The translations under genes and the position numbers were made by a program. This document shows, piece by piece, positions 9,661 through 19,049 of a stretch of DNA of 55,630 bases. The DNA is from CAZUDO01 sp964618895 (GTDB lineage: Bacteria > Desulfobacterota > Binatia > DP-6), in the NCBI GenBank assembly GCA_964618895.1, contig CAZUDO010000039.1, positions 1-55,630 on the forward strand, read 5' to 3'. The notes beneath the pieces are model-generated. The model was not told the DNA's origin, did no database searches, and saw only the letters and a list, made by a program, of their open reading frames with translations. Numbering within the stretch: the first letter of the stretch is position 1; each line of letters starts with the position of its first letter.

Positions 9661-11045
9661 TGGGGAGCAACGGGCGGCGGCTGTTTGGCACGGATGGCGT
9701 ACGCGGCGTTGCCAACGTCGAGCCGATGACGTCGGAGACGGCCCTGCGACTCGGACGAGCGCTCGCCCACTTCACCAAGCGCGCGCATCGGCGCCATAAG
9801 ATATTGATCGGCAAGGACACACGCCTGTCCGGATACATGCTCGAGACGGCGATGGCATCGGGCATCTGCTCGATGGGAGTCGACGTCCTGCTCGTAGGCC
9901 CACTCCCGACGCCCGGGATCGCGTTCCTCACCCGCTCCTTGCGCGCCGACGCCGGCGTGGTCATCTCCGCATCGCACAATCCGTTCCAGGACAACGGCAT
10001 CAAGTTCTTCAGCCAGGCCGGCTTCAAGCTCCCCGACGAGATCGAGGAGGAGATCGAGCAGCTCGTCCTGTCCGATTCGATCGACGCCCTGCGTCCCACA
10101 GCCACCGAGATCGGGAAAGCCTACCGCATCGACGATGCCGTCGGTCGCTACAACGTCTTCCTGAAGAGCACCTTCCCGCGGCACCTGACGCTCGACGGGC
10201 TGCGCATCGTGATCGATTGCGGGCATGGCGCCGGGTACAAGGTCGGACCAGAAGTGCTGGAGGAGCTCGGTGCCCAGGTGATCCCGCTCGGCGTCGATCC
10301 CGACGGCGAGAACATCAACCAGAACTGTGGCGCCCTGTATCCCGCCGGTCTTCAGGCCGCCGTCCGCGCGCAGGGCGCACACGTCGGCGTCGCCCTGGAC
10401 GGCGACGCCGACCGTGCCATGGTGGTCGATGAACAGGGCAATGTGGTCGACGGCGACGAGATCATGGCGATCTTCGCCAGCGAGCTGCACGCGCGCGGCG
10501 GGCTGCGGCGTGACACGCTCGTCGCCACGGTGATGAGCAACCTGGGCCTATACGTGGCCATGAAGGATCGGGGCATCCGCGTCGAAACGACACCGGTCGG
10601 TGACCGATACGTCGTCGAGGAGATGGTCCGCGGAGGGTACAACCTCGGCGGGGAGCAATCGGGGCACATCGTCTTCCTCGATCACAACACCACAGGCGAC
10701 GGTCTCATTACCGCCCTGGCGCTGCTGGCACTGCTGGTGGAGAAGGGGCGGCCACTCTCCGAGCTTCGGCACGTGATGCAGCGTTACCCTCAGGTGCTGA
10801 TCAACGTGCGGGTGACCCGGAAGCCCGACCTCGGGACCATGCCCACCGTCCACGAGGTGGTCCGGGCCGCCGAGGCGACCCTGGGCGAGCGCGGGCGGGT
10901 CCTCGTTCGCTACTCGGGTACGGAGCCGCTCCTCCGTGTAATGGTCGAAGGGCAGCACGAGACCGAGATCCAGCGCCTGGCCGAGGCCATCGCGGACGAG
11001 GTCCGGCGTACCCTCAGCGACGGCGCCAGCGCCGCCGAGCAGTGA
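9660..11045 (+). CDS. glmM: Phosphoglucosamine mutase
   Basis: GlmM interconverts glucosamine-6-phosphate and glucosamine-1-phosphate for UDP-GlcNAc and peptidoglycan. The 461-residue product begins with the FGTDGVRG motif, has the phosphoserine loop ISASHNP near residue 105, the Mg-binding DGDADR loop, and the RYSGTEPLLRVM phosphate-binding site. A GTG at 9657 sits directly before ATG 9660 and would add one residue. Either start overlaps the cdaR stop. Position after cdaA-cdaR is the conserved arrangement, and the protein is known to interact with CdaA in other bacteria. Confidence 0.96.
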   Translation: MGSNGRRLFGTDGVRGVANVEPMTSETALRLGRALAHFTKRAHRRHKILIGKDTRLSGYMLETAMASGICSMGVDVLLVGPLPTPGIAFLTRSLRADAGVVISASHNPFQDNGIKFFSQAGFKLPDEIEEEIEQLVLSDSIDALRPTATEIGKAYRIDDAVGRYNVFLKSTFPRHLTLDGLRIVIDCGHGAGYKVGPEVLEELGAQVIPLGVDPDGENINQNCGALYPAGLQAAVRAQGAHVGVALDGDADRAMVVDEQGNVVDGDEIMAIFASELHARGGLRRDTLVATVMSNLGLYVAMKDRGIRVETTPVGDRYVVEEMVRGGYNLGGEQSGHIVFLDHNTTGDGLITALALLALLVEKGRPLSELRHVMQRYPQVLINVRVTRKPDLGTMPTVHEVVRAAEATLGERGRVLVRYSGTEPLLRVMVEGQHETEIQRLAEAIADEVRRTLSDGASAAEQ

Positions 11046-11047
11046 CC

Positions 11048-11806
11048 ATGGTGCGCCTCGGCGTCAACGTCGATCACGTGGCCACGCTCCGGCAGGCCCG
11101 CCGTAGGGACTACCCCGATCCGGTCGAGGCAGCGCTGCTGGCCGAGACGGCGGGCGCCGATGGCATCACGGTGCATCTGCGTGAAGATCGCCGCCACATC
11201 CAGGAGCGCGACGTCGAGGAGCTCCGGCGCCGGCTGCGCATCACGCTGAACCTCGAGATGGCGGTGACCGACGCGATGGTCACCTTCGCCCTGCGCGTGC
11301 ACCCGGACGACGTCTGTCTGGTCCCGGAGAAGCGCGAGGAACTGACCACCGAGGGGGGCCTCGATATCCTGCAACATGCGCCGCGGATTCGTGACGCGGT
11401 CGCCCGCCTGGCCGCGGCCGGCATTCGCGTGAGTCTGTTCATCGACCCCAAGCTCGCGCAGGTACGCGCCAGCCAGCAGGTTGGCGCGCACGCGGTCGAG
11501 CTGCATACGGGAGACTACGCCAACGCCGCGGCGGCCCGACACAACCTCGAGGTGGAGCGTCTGTGCGCGGCAGCGACCGCCGCGGCCGGATTCGGCCTGG
11601 AAGTACACGCCGGCCACGGGCTGACGGTAGCGAACGTGCGCCCGGTGGCGGCCATCCCGGAGATCGTCGAGCTCAACATCGGGCACAGCATTGTGGCGCG
11701 GGCGGTCCTGGCCGGGCTCCCGACCGCCGTGCGCGAGATGAAAACCGCGATCGCTGAGAGTCGTAGCGGCCCGGCGGCGGGCAGGGCGGAGCAGGGACGC
11801 CGTTGA
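11048..11806 (+). CDS. pdxJ: Pyridoxine 5'-phosphate synthase
   Basis: PdxJ closes the pyridoxine ring from 1-deoxyxylulose-5-phosphate and aminoacetone-3-phosphate in the DXP-dependent vitamin B6 pathway. The 252-residue product starts with the family's LGVNVDHVATLRQAR and retains ITVHLREDRRHI, CLVPEKREELTTEGG and the GHGL and NIGHS motifs. A GTG at 11042 is an alternative start two codons upstream. Downstream it overlaps nnr as TTGA. In many related genomes acpS lies between pdxJ and nnr, and it is absent here. Confidence 0.96.
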   Translation: MVRLGVNVDHVATLRQARRRDYPDPVEAALLAETAGADGITVHLREDRRHIQERDVEELRRRLRITLNLEMAVTDAMVTFALRVHPDDVCLVPEKREELTTEGGLDILQHAPRIRDAVARLAAAGIRVSLFIDPKLAQVRASQQVGAHAVELHTGDYANAAAARHNLEVERLCAAATAAAGFGLEVHAGHGLTVANVRPVAAIPEIVELNIGHSIVARAVLAGLPTAVREMKTAIAESRSGPAAGRAEQGRR

Positions 11807-13374
11807 TCGCCGTCACGGCGGCGGAGATGCGCGCGCTCGATCGCTGGACGATCGAGCACGGGACTCCCGGGCACGTGCTGATGGAGCGTGCCGGAGTCGA
11901 GGCCGCACGCGTGCTCCGGGAGCGATTGCGTCACGCCCGGGGCCCGGTCGTCATCGTGTGCGGTCGCGGCAACAATGGGGGGGATGGCTTCGTGATCGCC
12001 CGCCGCCTGCGCCAGACGGGGATGGTGGTCGACGTGTGGCTGGTGGCACGCCCCGAGGACGTGGCGGGCGATGCGGCCCGGATGCTGGCGGCCTGGCGCC
12101 GCGGGCGGGGGCGCATCCACGTCTGTGTCGAGGCGCAGGAGGTGGACGCGCTGGCGGCCCGCCTCGGACAGGCGGCCGTGGTGGTCGACGCGCTCTTCGG
12201 GACCGGACTCAACGCGCCGCTGGCAGGCGTGCCGGCACGCGTGGTGGCGGCCATCAACGCTTGTGGCGCCCCGGTGCTCGCCGTCGACATCGCATCGGGG
12301 CTGTCCGCCGATTCCGGTCGGCCGTTGGGCGCCGCTGTGCGCGCGACGGTCACGGTGGCGTTCGGGTTCCCGAAGGTCGGCCAGCTGATGCATCCGGGAG
12401 TGGAGCATACCGGGCACCTGGTCGTGGTCGACATCGGCATTCCACCAGCGGCAATCACGTCAGTTGGCCCGCGCACGACGCTCCTCGACGAGCGTACCGT
12501 CGGGGAGTTTCTGCCTCGCAGGCCACGCGACGCACACAAGGGGACATTCGGGCATGTGCTGATCGTCGCCGGGTCGCGCGGAAAGCTGGGCGCCGCCCTG
12601 CTGGCCACCGAGGCCGCCGCGCGGGCGGGGGTGGGCTTGACCACGCTCGCCGTTCCCGCGACGCTCCAGCCGCTGTGCGAGGGGAAGGTGCGGGAGGCCA
12701 TGACCGCCATGCTTCCGGACACCGGGGACGGCACGGCCGTACTGGGCGACGGACAGGTGGTCGATGCGCTGCTCGAAGGACGTGCCGCCGTCGTCTGCGG
12801 CCCGGGGATCGGTACGCACCCGGGAACCGCTGCGCTGGTGGCTCACCTCGTCCGACAGTGCCGCGCGCCGCTCGTGCTGGATGCGGATGGACTGAACGTC
12901 ATCGCCGGCACGGACGCGTTGCGCGCACGACCGGGAGCAACGATCGTGACGCCCCACCCGGGTGAGATGGCACGCCTGCTGGGGTGCGACACCGACGCTG
13001 TCCAGGCCGATCGTCTCGGAATGGCACGGCGATTGGCGGCGCGCGAGCGCGTGCTGGTCGTGCTCAAAGGGGCGCGGACGGTGATTGTCCAGCCCGACGG
13101 CCAGACCGCCATCTCACCGAGCGGGAATCCGGGGATGGCGAGCGGCGGAACCGGGGATGTGCTGGCAGGTATCATCGGTGCCCTCATCAGCCAGGGCTTG
13201 AGCGCGGGCGACGCTGCGTCGCTGGGGGTGTTCGCCCACGGAGCGGCAGGGGACGCCGTGGCGGCACTCCGGGGCGAAACGGGGCTCCTCGCGCGCGACC
13301 TCGTCAGCGAGCTTCCACCCACGTTCGCCCGCCTCCAGGCGGCCGCCATGGCCGCCCTCCCCGGCAATGTTTGA
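11803..13374 (+). CDS. nnr: Bifunctional NAD(P)H-hydrate epimerase / ADP-dependent NAD(P)H-hydrate dehydratase
   Basis: This enzyme repairs hydrated NADH and NADPH. The 523-residue product has the full two-domain architecture. The N-terminal YjeF_N epimerase domain has CGRGNNGGDG at about 53-62. The C-terminal ribokinase-like dehydratase begins around residue 230, with TPHPGEMARLLG and the ADP-site loop GNPGMASGGTGD. The TTG start at 11803 overlaps the pdxJ stop and there is no better ATG at the expected N-terminus. It overlaps tsaE by eight bases. Confidence 0.94.
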   Translation: MIAVTAAEMRALDRWTIEHGTPGHVLMERAGVEAARVLRERLRHARGPVVIVCGRGNNGGDGFVIARRLRQTGMVVDVWLVARPEDVAGDAARMLAAWRRGRGRIHVCVEAQEVDALAARLGQAAVVVDALFGTGLNAPLAGVPARVVAAINACGAPVLAVDIASGLSADSGRPLGAAVRATVTVAFGFPKVGQLMHPGVEHTGHLVVVDIGIPPAAITSVGPRTTLLDERTVGEFLPRRPRDAHKGTFGHVLIVAGSRGKLGAALLATEAAARAGVGLTTLAVPATLQPLCEGKVREAMTAMLPDTGDGTAVLGDGQVVDALLEGRAAVVCGPGIGTHPGTAALVAHLVRQCRAPLVLDADGLNVIAGTDALRARPGATIVTPHPGEMARLLGCDTDAVQADRLGMARRLAARERVLVVLKGARTVIVQPDGQTAISPSGNPGMASGGTGDVLAGIIGALISQGLSAGDAASLGVFAHGAAGDAVAALRGETGLLARDLVSELPPTFARLQAAAMAALPGNV

Positions 13375-13825
13375 GCGTTCCACGGCCTCTGAGGACGATA
13401 CCGAGACCCTGGGCGTCGCCCTCGGCCGGACGGCGCCGGCCGGAGCCCTCCTCGGGCTGGTTGGCGATCTGGGCGCCGGCAAGACCTGCCTCGTCCGCGG
13501 GTTGGCGCGCGGGCTCGGCATCGACCCGGCCGTCGTCCATAGCCCTTCGTTCACGATCGTGAACGCGTACGCGGGCGGACGCCTGCCGCTACAGCACGTC
13601 GACCTGTACCGCCTTGAGCGGCCGCTCGACGATGAGCTATTCTTCCGCGACGTGCTCTACGGTGAGGGAGTGGCGGCCGTCGAGTGGTTCGATCGGCTCT
13701 TTCCGGCCGCCGGAGACGACGTGTTGGTGGTCACGCTCGCGTACGGCGGGGCGGGACGCACACTCGGGTTCGACGCACGAGGCGTCCGGCACCAACGGTG
13801 GCTGGCTGCGGCTTTGACCGCCTGA
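13367..13825 (+). CDS. tsaE: tRNA t6A-biosynthesis ATPase TsaE
   Basis: TsaE is the ATPase that resets the TsaBD complex making N6-threonylcarbamoyladenosine in ANN-decoding tRNAs. The 152-residue product shows Walker A GDLGAGKT at 33-40, SPSFTIVNAY, and the HVDLYRLE and AVEWFDRL segments specific to this family. ATG 13367 lies inside the end of nnr, giving an 8-base overlap. lysC follows after eight bases. Confidence 0.95.
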   Translation: MFERSTASEDDTETLGVALGRTAPAGALLGLVGDLGAGKTCLVRGLARGLGIDPAVVHSPSFTIVNAYAGGRLPLQHVDLYRLERPLDDELFFRDVLYGEGVAAVEWFDRLFPAAGDDVLVVTLAYGGAGRTLGFDARGVRHQRWLAAALTA

Positions 13826-13833
13826 CTCTACCG

Positions 13834-15045
13834 ATGGCGTTGGTCGTGCAGAAGTACGGCGGCACCTCGGTCGCCGACATCGAACGCCTCCGGCACGTCG
13901 CCGAGCGGATCGCCCGCACCCAACAGGCAGGCCACCGCGTGGTGGTGGTCGTGTCGGCCATGGCCGGCGAGACCAACCGCCTCCTCGCCCTTGCCCGGGC
14001 CGCTGCCCCCCGCCCCGACGAGCGCGAGAGCGACGCCTTGGTGTCGACCGGGGAGCAGGTGACGGCGGCCCTCACCGCCATGGCACTGCAGCATCTGGGC
14101 GTCCCCGCCCGCTCGTTCCTCGGGCACCAGGTCCGCATCGAGACCGACAGCGCTTTCGGACGCGCGCGCATCGTTCGGGTCGATGGCGACCGCCTGCTTG
14201 CCGCGGTCGCTGGCGGAACGGTCGCCGTCGTAGCGGGCTTCCAGGGCGTGGACGAGCATGGAAACATCACCACCCTCGGTCGCGGCGGCTCCGACACCAG
14301 CGCGGTGGCCCTGGCCGCGGCGCTCGGGGCCGATGTGTGCGAAATATACACCGACGTGGACGGCGTCTACACCAGTGATCCGCGCATCGTCCCGCGGGCG
14401 CGAAAGCTCGAGCGTGTCGCCTACGACGAGATGCTGGAGCTCGCCAGCCTGGGGGCCAAGGTCCTCCAGATCCGCTCGGTCGAGTTCGCCAAGCGCCACC
14501 AGGTTCCCGTGCACGTGCGCTCGTCGTTCAACGACCACGAGGGCACGTGGCTGGTCGAGGAGGATTCCCGCATGGAGCAGGTATCGGTGGCCGGGGTGGC
14601 GCACGACCGCGATCAGGCGAAGCTGACCGTGCAGCGCGTCCCGGATCGCCCAGGGGTCGCCGCGCTGCTGTTTGGCCCGATCGCAGCCGCGAACATCGTG
14701 GTCGACATGATCATCCAGAACGCGAGCGCGGACGGCACCACGGACCTGACGTTCACAGTCCCGCGAAGCGACTACGAAAAGGCGCACGCGCTGGTCGAAA
14801 CCAGCGCACGCGACATCGGGGCACAGGGCGTCACCGGGCAACTCGACGTCGCCAAGGTGTCGATCGTCGGGGTGGGCATGCGCACGCACGCCGGGATCGC
14901 CGCCCGCATGTTCGAGGTGTTGTCGTCCGAGGGGATCAACATCCAGATGATCTCCACGTCCGAGATCAAGATCTCGGTGATCATCGACGAGAAGTACACC
15001 GAGCTCGCGGTGCGCGCGCTGCACGACGCATTCATCCAGACATGA
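13834..15045 (+). CDS. lysC: Aspartate kinase
   Basis: Aspartokinase phosphorylates aspartate, the first step to Lys, Thr, Met and diaminopimelate. The 403-residue product has the KYGGTS motif at 7-12, a kinase domain to about residue 245 and two C-terminal ACT regulatory domains (about 265-400), the normal size for the alpha-type enzyme. ATG 13834 places the motif correctly. The last codons overlap cimA as ATGA, coupling the threonine/isoleucine branch supply to citramalate synthesis. Confidence 0.96.
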   Translation: MALVVQKYGGTSVADIERLRHVAERIARTQQAGHRVVVVVSAMAGETNRLLALARAAAPRPDERESDALVSTGEQVTAALTAMALQHLGVPARSFLGHQVRIETDSAFGRARIVRVDGDRLLAAVAGGTVAVVAGFQGVDEHGNITTLGRGGSDTSAVALAAALGADVCEIYTDVDGVYTSDPRIVPRARKLERVAYDEMLELASLGAKVLQIRSVEFAKRHQVPVHVRSSFNDHEGTWLVEEDSRMEQVSVAGVAHDRDQAKLTVQRVPDRPGVAALLFGPIAAANIVVDMIIQNASADGTTDLTFTVPRSDYEKAHALVETSARDIGAQGVTGQLDVAKVSIVGVGMRTHAGIAARMFEVLSSEGINIQMISTSEIKISVIIDEKYTELAVRALHDAFIQT

Positions 15046-16661
15046 AACGACTCCAGCTCTACGACACCACGTTGCGCGACGGCTGCCAGGGCGAGGACAT
15101 CGCGTTCACGCTCGAAGACAAATTGCGCATCACGGAGCGCCTCGACGACCTGGGCATCCACTACGTCGAGGGGGGCTGGCCCGGGTCGAACCCGCGCGAC
15201 GAGGAGTTCTTCCGGGCGGTGACCCGCCGGCGCCTCCGCCACACCAAGATCGCCGCCTTCGGTTCGACGCGCCGCGCCGGGGTGAAGGCCTCTGACGACC
15301 GCAATCTGGCGCTCTGCCTACGCGCCGGCGCGCCGGTGGTCACCATTGTCGGTAAGACGTGGGATATGCACGTACGCGAAGATCTGCGTATCTCCCTGGC
15401 AGAGAACGTCGATATCATCCACGACTCGATCGCCTATCTCCGCCGGCACGTGGACGAGGTGATCCTCGACGCCGAGCACTTCTTCGACGGTCTCCTCGCC
15501 AACGAGACGCATACCCTCGATTGTCTGCGCGCCGCCGCCGATGCCGGTGCGACCACCATCTGCCTCTGCGATACCCGCGGCGGGGCGCACCCGACGCAGG
15601 TGGCCACCGCCGTCGCCACCGCGCGCGCCGCCGTCGGGACGCCCCTCGGCATCCACTGCCACAACGACTGCGAGCTCGCGGTGGCCAACTCGCTTGCCGG
15701 GGTCGAACAGGGATGCGTGCAGGTACAGGGCACGATCAACGGCTTCGGCGAGCGCTGCGGCAACGCCAACCTGGTCTCCTTGATCCCCGTGCTCCAGCTC
15801 AAGCGGGGGTACCACTGCATCACCGCCACGCAGCTTCGGACGCTCACCGAGGTTGCGCATTTCGTGTACGAGCTCGCCAACCTCGAGCCCAGCAAGCGCC
15901 AGCCGTTCGTGGGTCAGAGCGCGTTTGCACACAAGGGAGGGCTGCACGTCGCCGCTGTGCAGAAGAACCCCGCCACCTACGAGCACATCGACCCCGCGGT
16001 GGTGGGCAACGCCCGGCGGGTACTGGTCTCGGATCTCTCGGGCCGATCGAACATCCTGTACAAGGCGGAGCGGTTCGGACTCGACCTGGCCGCCAATACG
16101 CCGGCCATGACCGCACTGCTGCAGGAGCTGAAAGACCTTGAAGCGCGTGGATTCGCGTACGAGGGTGCGGAAGCCTCCTTCGAGCTGCTCATGCAGAAAG
16201 CTCTCGACGGAGACCGCGTACGCTACTTCCGGCTGATCGGCTTCCGGGTAATCGACGAGAAGCGTACCGAAGCCGAGCCGTCGATCGCGGAAGCCACCAT
16301 CATGCTCGAGGGGCCCGACGGGCAGGTCGAACACACGGCCGCCCAGGGGAACGGCCCCGTGCACGCCCTGGACCAGGCACTCCGCAAGGCGTTGGGGAAG
16401 TTCTACCCCGAGGTCGCCGAGGTCCGCCTGCATGACTACAAGGTGCGGGTGCTCGGGAGCACCGAGGGGACCGACGCCCTGGTTCGCGTCCTGATCGAAT
16501 CGGGCGACGAGCACGAGCGCTGGGGGACGGTGGGGGTATCCCGCAACGTGATCGAGGCCAGCTGGCAGGCGCTGGTCGACAGCATGGACTACAAGCTCTA
16601 CAAGCAGCGACGCGGCGCGCATCGGCGGCGACGCCCGGCGGACGCCCCGCAGCGGGGTTGA
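15042..16661 (+). CDS. cimA: (R)-citramalate synthase
   Basis: CimA condenses pyruvate with acetyl-CoA to citramalate, a threonine-independent entry to isoleucine. The 539-residue product begins with LYDTTLRDGCQGED and shows the metal-ligand segment GIHCHNDCELAVAN and the Leu/citramalate-synthase C-terminal regulatory domain (about residues 400-520). Homology to alpha-isopropylmalate and homocitrate synthases is close. The longer form and the lysC-cimA neighbourhood favour citramalate. The specificity call is inference from family and context. Confidence 0.9.
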   Translation: MKRLQLYDTTLRDGCQGEDIAFTLEDKLRITERLDDLGIHYVEGGWPGSNPRDEEFFRAVTRRRLRHTKIAAFGSTRRAGVKASDDRNLALCLRAGAPVVTIVGKTWDMHVREDLRISLAENVDIIHDSIAYLRRHVDEVILDAEHFFDGLLANETHTLDCLRAAADAGATTICLCDTRGGAHPTQVATAVATARAAVGTPLGIHCHNDCELAVANSLAGVEQGCVQVQGTINGFGERCGNANLVSLIPVLQLKRGYHCITATQLRTLTEVAHFVYELANLEPSKRQPFVGQSAFAHKGGLHVAAVQKNPATYEHIDPAVVGNARRVLVSDLSGRSNILYKAERFGLDLAANTPAMTALLQELKDLEARGFAYEGAEASFELLMQKALDGDRVRYFRLIGFRVIDEKRTEAEPSIAEATIMLEGPDGQVEHTAAQGNGPVHALDQALRKALGKFYPEVAEVRLHDYKVRVLGSTEGTDALVRVLIESGDEHERWGTVGVSRNVIEASWQALVDSMDYKLYKQRRGAHRRRRPADAPQRG

Positions 16662-16696
16662 CGTCGACCGAGGTCGCCGCGGGCGACGCCACCCTC

Positions 16697-17830
16697 ATGC
16701 GCATCTACCTCGATCACAACGCGACCACCCCGTTACGCGCCGAGGCGCGCGCGGCCATGCTCGAGTTCCTCGGGCAGCCGGCGAATGCGTCGAGCGCCCA
16801 CTGGGAAGGAGCGCGGGCCCGCGCCGCGGTCGAAGCGGCCCGCGTAGAGGTCGCACACCTGGTCGGCGGCACGCCGGCGGAGATCATATTCACCAGCGGT
16901 GCCACGGAGGCCAACAACCTGGCGCTGCGCGGGGCCGGGAGGGCCGGCGGGATCGTCACGACGGCCGGTGAGCACACGTCGGTCCTGGAGACGGCACATG
17001 CCCTGGCGTCTCAGAGCCGCGCAGTCGCTGTCGTCCCGGTCGATGCAGAGGGCGTCGTCGACCCGGTGGCCGTGCTGGCGGCCTGTTCACCCGGGACGGG
17101 CCTGGCGTCCGTCGCCCTGGCGAACGGCGAGGTGGGCTCCCTCGCGCCGGTCGGCGCACTGGCGACGATGCTTCGTGGACGCGATGTCCTGCTCCACAGC
17201 GACGCCGCGCAGGCGGCCGGCCGCATCCCGATCGACGTGCAGGCGCTCGGCGTGGATCTCCTGTCGGTATCGGCCCACAAGCTGGGCGGACCGGTCGGCG
17301 TGGGCGCCCTGTGGGTCCGCCGTGGCGTCGAGCTACGTCCCGTCCTGACGGGTGGCCCACAGGAGCGGGGGCGACGCGCGGGGACGGAGAACGTCGCCGC
17401 CATCGTCGGGTTCGGCGACGCGGCCCGCCTTGCACGGACCGAAGGCGCCGTCTTTGCCAGTCGATCCGAGGCGCTCACCGAGCAGCTGTGGAACGGCCTT
17501 CGCGATCGTATCCGTGGGCTGGTCCGGAACGGGCCCAGCGTCGGCCCCAGGCTCCCCAATACGCTCAATGTGAGCTTCGCGGGCTGTGCCGGCGAGAGCC
17601 TCCTCGTCCTGCTCGATCTCGCCGGGGTCGCCGTGTCGGTGGGGTCGGCATGCGCGGCCGGCGCCGCCGAACCGTCGCACGTCCTGCTCGCCATGGGGCG
17701 CTCCGCCGAGGAGGCGCGGGCCGGTCTACGCTTCAGCGTGGGGCTCGGGACGACGCCGGCAGAGATCGACCACGTCGTCGCGTTGCTGCCCGCGCTGGTG
17801 GCGCAGGTGCGGCAGGGAGCCGCGGCATGA
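16697..17830 (+). CDS. Cysteine desulfurase (NifS/IscS-like)
   Basis: This PLP enzyme removes sulfur from cysteine as a protein-bound persulfide. From ATG 16697 the product is 377 residues. It has YLDHNATTP at the start, the PLP lysine in SAHK (K195), TSGATEANN, and the persulfide cysteine in SVGSACAAG (C319). A TTG at 16658 overlapping the cimA stop would add 13 unrelated residues. It overlaps mnmA as ATGA, so it most likely supplies sulfur for tRNA 2-thiouridine rather than a linked iscU, which is absent here. Confidence 0.92.
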   Translation: MRIYLDHNATTPLRAEARAAMLEFLGQPANASSAHWEGARARAAVEAARVEVAHLVGGTPAEIIFTSGATEANNLALRGAGRAGGIVTTAGEHTSVLETAHALASQSRAVAVVPVDAEGVVDPVAVLAACSPGTGLASVALANGEVGSLAPVGALATMLRGRDVLLHSDAAQAAGRIPIDVQALGVDLLSVSAHKLGGPVGVGALWVRRGVELRPVLTGGPQERGRRAGTENVAAIVGFGDAARLARTEGAVFASRSEALTEQLWNGLRDRIRGLVRNGPSVGPRLPNTLNVSFAGCAGESLLVLLDLAGVAVSVGSACAAGAAEPSHVLLAMGRSAEEARAGLRFSVGLGTTPAEIDHVVALLPALVAQVRQGAAA

Positions 17831-18891
17831 GGGCGCGGGTAGTGGTGGCCATGAGCGGCGGCGTCGACAGCGCCGTCGCGGCGGCCCGTTGCGTGGCCGC
17901 CGGCTACGATGTGGTGGGCATCTCCTTGCGCCTGGCACCCGACGGCGCCAGCAGCTGCTGCTCGCTCGACGACTTTCACGATGCGCGCACCGTGGCGGAA
18001 CGTCTCGGGTTCCGGCACTACGTGTTCGACTGTCGCGAAGCCTTCGCACGACATGTCGTCCACCCGTTCGTGACCGAATACCTGGCGGGACGCACGCCCA
18101 ATCCGTGCGCACGTTGCAACCAGCACATCAAGTTCGACCTGCTCTGGTCGCGCGCACGGGAGCTCGGCGCGACCTACCTGGCCACCGGTCACTACGCCCG
18201 CATCGAGCATGATCCCTCGACCGGTCGCCCCGGCCTGCGTACGGCCCGGGACGAGGCCAAGGATCAGACGTACTTCCTGTTCACGCTCGGCCAGCGAGAG
18301 CTCGCGCGCACGCTGTTTCCCGTCGGGGAGCTGACGAAGGGCGAAGTCCGGGCCGAGGCGGAAGCCCTGGCTCTTCCGGTCGCGCACAAGGCTGAGAGCA
18401 TGGAGGTCTGTTTCGTACCTGACGGGGACGTGGCCTCGTTCGTAGAGCGCCAGACGGCCGCCACGGCCCTCCGTCCAGGACCCATCGTCGACGAGGATGG
18501 GCTGCGGGTAGGATGGCACGCCGGGGTGCATCGTTTCACCGTCGGGCAGCGGCGGGGCCTGGGCCTCGGCGGTGGTCCGCGGCGCTACGTGGCCGGCATC
18601 GACGCGCCTTCGGGCACCGTGCGCGTGGCCCCCGCGGCGCATCTCCGCGCGCAGGGGCTGGTGGCGCGCACGGTGTCGTGGGTGGATGATGTCCCACCGC
18701 CTGGGGCAACGGTGGGTGTTCGCATCCGCCATCGCCACCCGGTGCTCTCCGGGCGCCTTCTCGCCGTGGGCCCCGATGCCACCCGGGTCTCCTTCGTCGT
18801 CGACGGCCCAGCCGTCACGCCAGGCCAGGCGGCCGTTTTTTACGACGGCGATCGCGTCCTCGGCGGCGGTTGGATAGAGAGCGCCCTGTGA
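17827..18891 (+). CDS. mnmA: tRNA-uridine 2-sulfurtransferase
   Basis: MnmA thiolates U34 of Lys, Glu and Gln tRNAs. The 354-residue product has the PP-loop SGGVDS at 10-15, ATGHYAR, the catalytic cysteine in NPCARCN (C97), and the second catalytic cysteine in MEVCFVPDGD (C195). The C-terminal beta-barrel ends normally. The start overlaps the desulfurase stop, making a donor-acceptor pair. The stop overlaps a GTG that opens a 53-codon frame. Confidence 0.95.
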   Translation: MRARVVVAMSGGVDSAVAAARCVAAGYDVVGISLRLAPDGASSCCSLDDFHDARTVAERLGFRHYVFDCREAFARHVVHPFVTEYLAGRTPNPCARCNQHIKFDLLWSRARELGATYLATGHYARIEHDPSTGRPGLRTARDEAKDQTYFLFTLGQRELARTLFPVGELTKGEVRAEAEALALPVAHKAESMEVCFVPDGDVASFVERQTAATALRPGPIVDEDGLRVGWHAGVHRFTVGQRRGLGLGGGPRRYVAGIDAPSGTVRVAPAAHLRAQGLVARTVSWVDDVPPPGATVGVRIRHRHPVLSGRLLAVGPDATRVSFVVDGPAVTPGQAAVFYDGDRVLGGGWIESAL

Positions 18892-19049
18892 CGACCGCCA
18901 CCGTCTCCGACCGCCTCCGGACTGCCGGGTGTCGGCTCGTCGGCGCCGTGTGTCCACATCTCCATCGTGGATACACGCGTAACGATCTGCCCGTCCGGTT
19001 GAGCGTCGACCAAGCCGGGACGGTGCAAGGTGCCGTCGCGAACCACTGA
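18888..19049 (+). CDS. Unrecognised 53-residue ORF coupled between mnmA and rnc
   Basis: GTG 18888 overlaps the mnmA stop as GTGA, and the frame ends at TGA 19047-19049, which overlaps the rnc start as TGATG. The frame therefore fills the whole mnmA-rnc gap with the same junctions seen across this operon. About three quarters of its codons end in G or C, compatible with coding. The product begins MTTATVSDRLRT, is basic, contains two cysteines and has no membrane segment. I do not recognise a family. It could instead be an accidental open frame that only passes ribosomes on to rnc. Confidence 0.45.
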   Translation: MTTATVSDRLRTAGCRLVGAVCPHLHRGYTRNDLPVRLSVDQAGTVQGAVANH

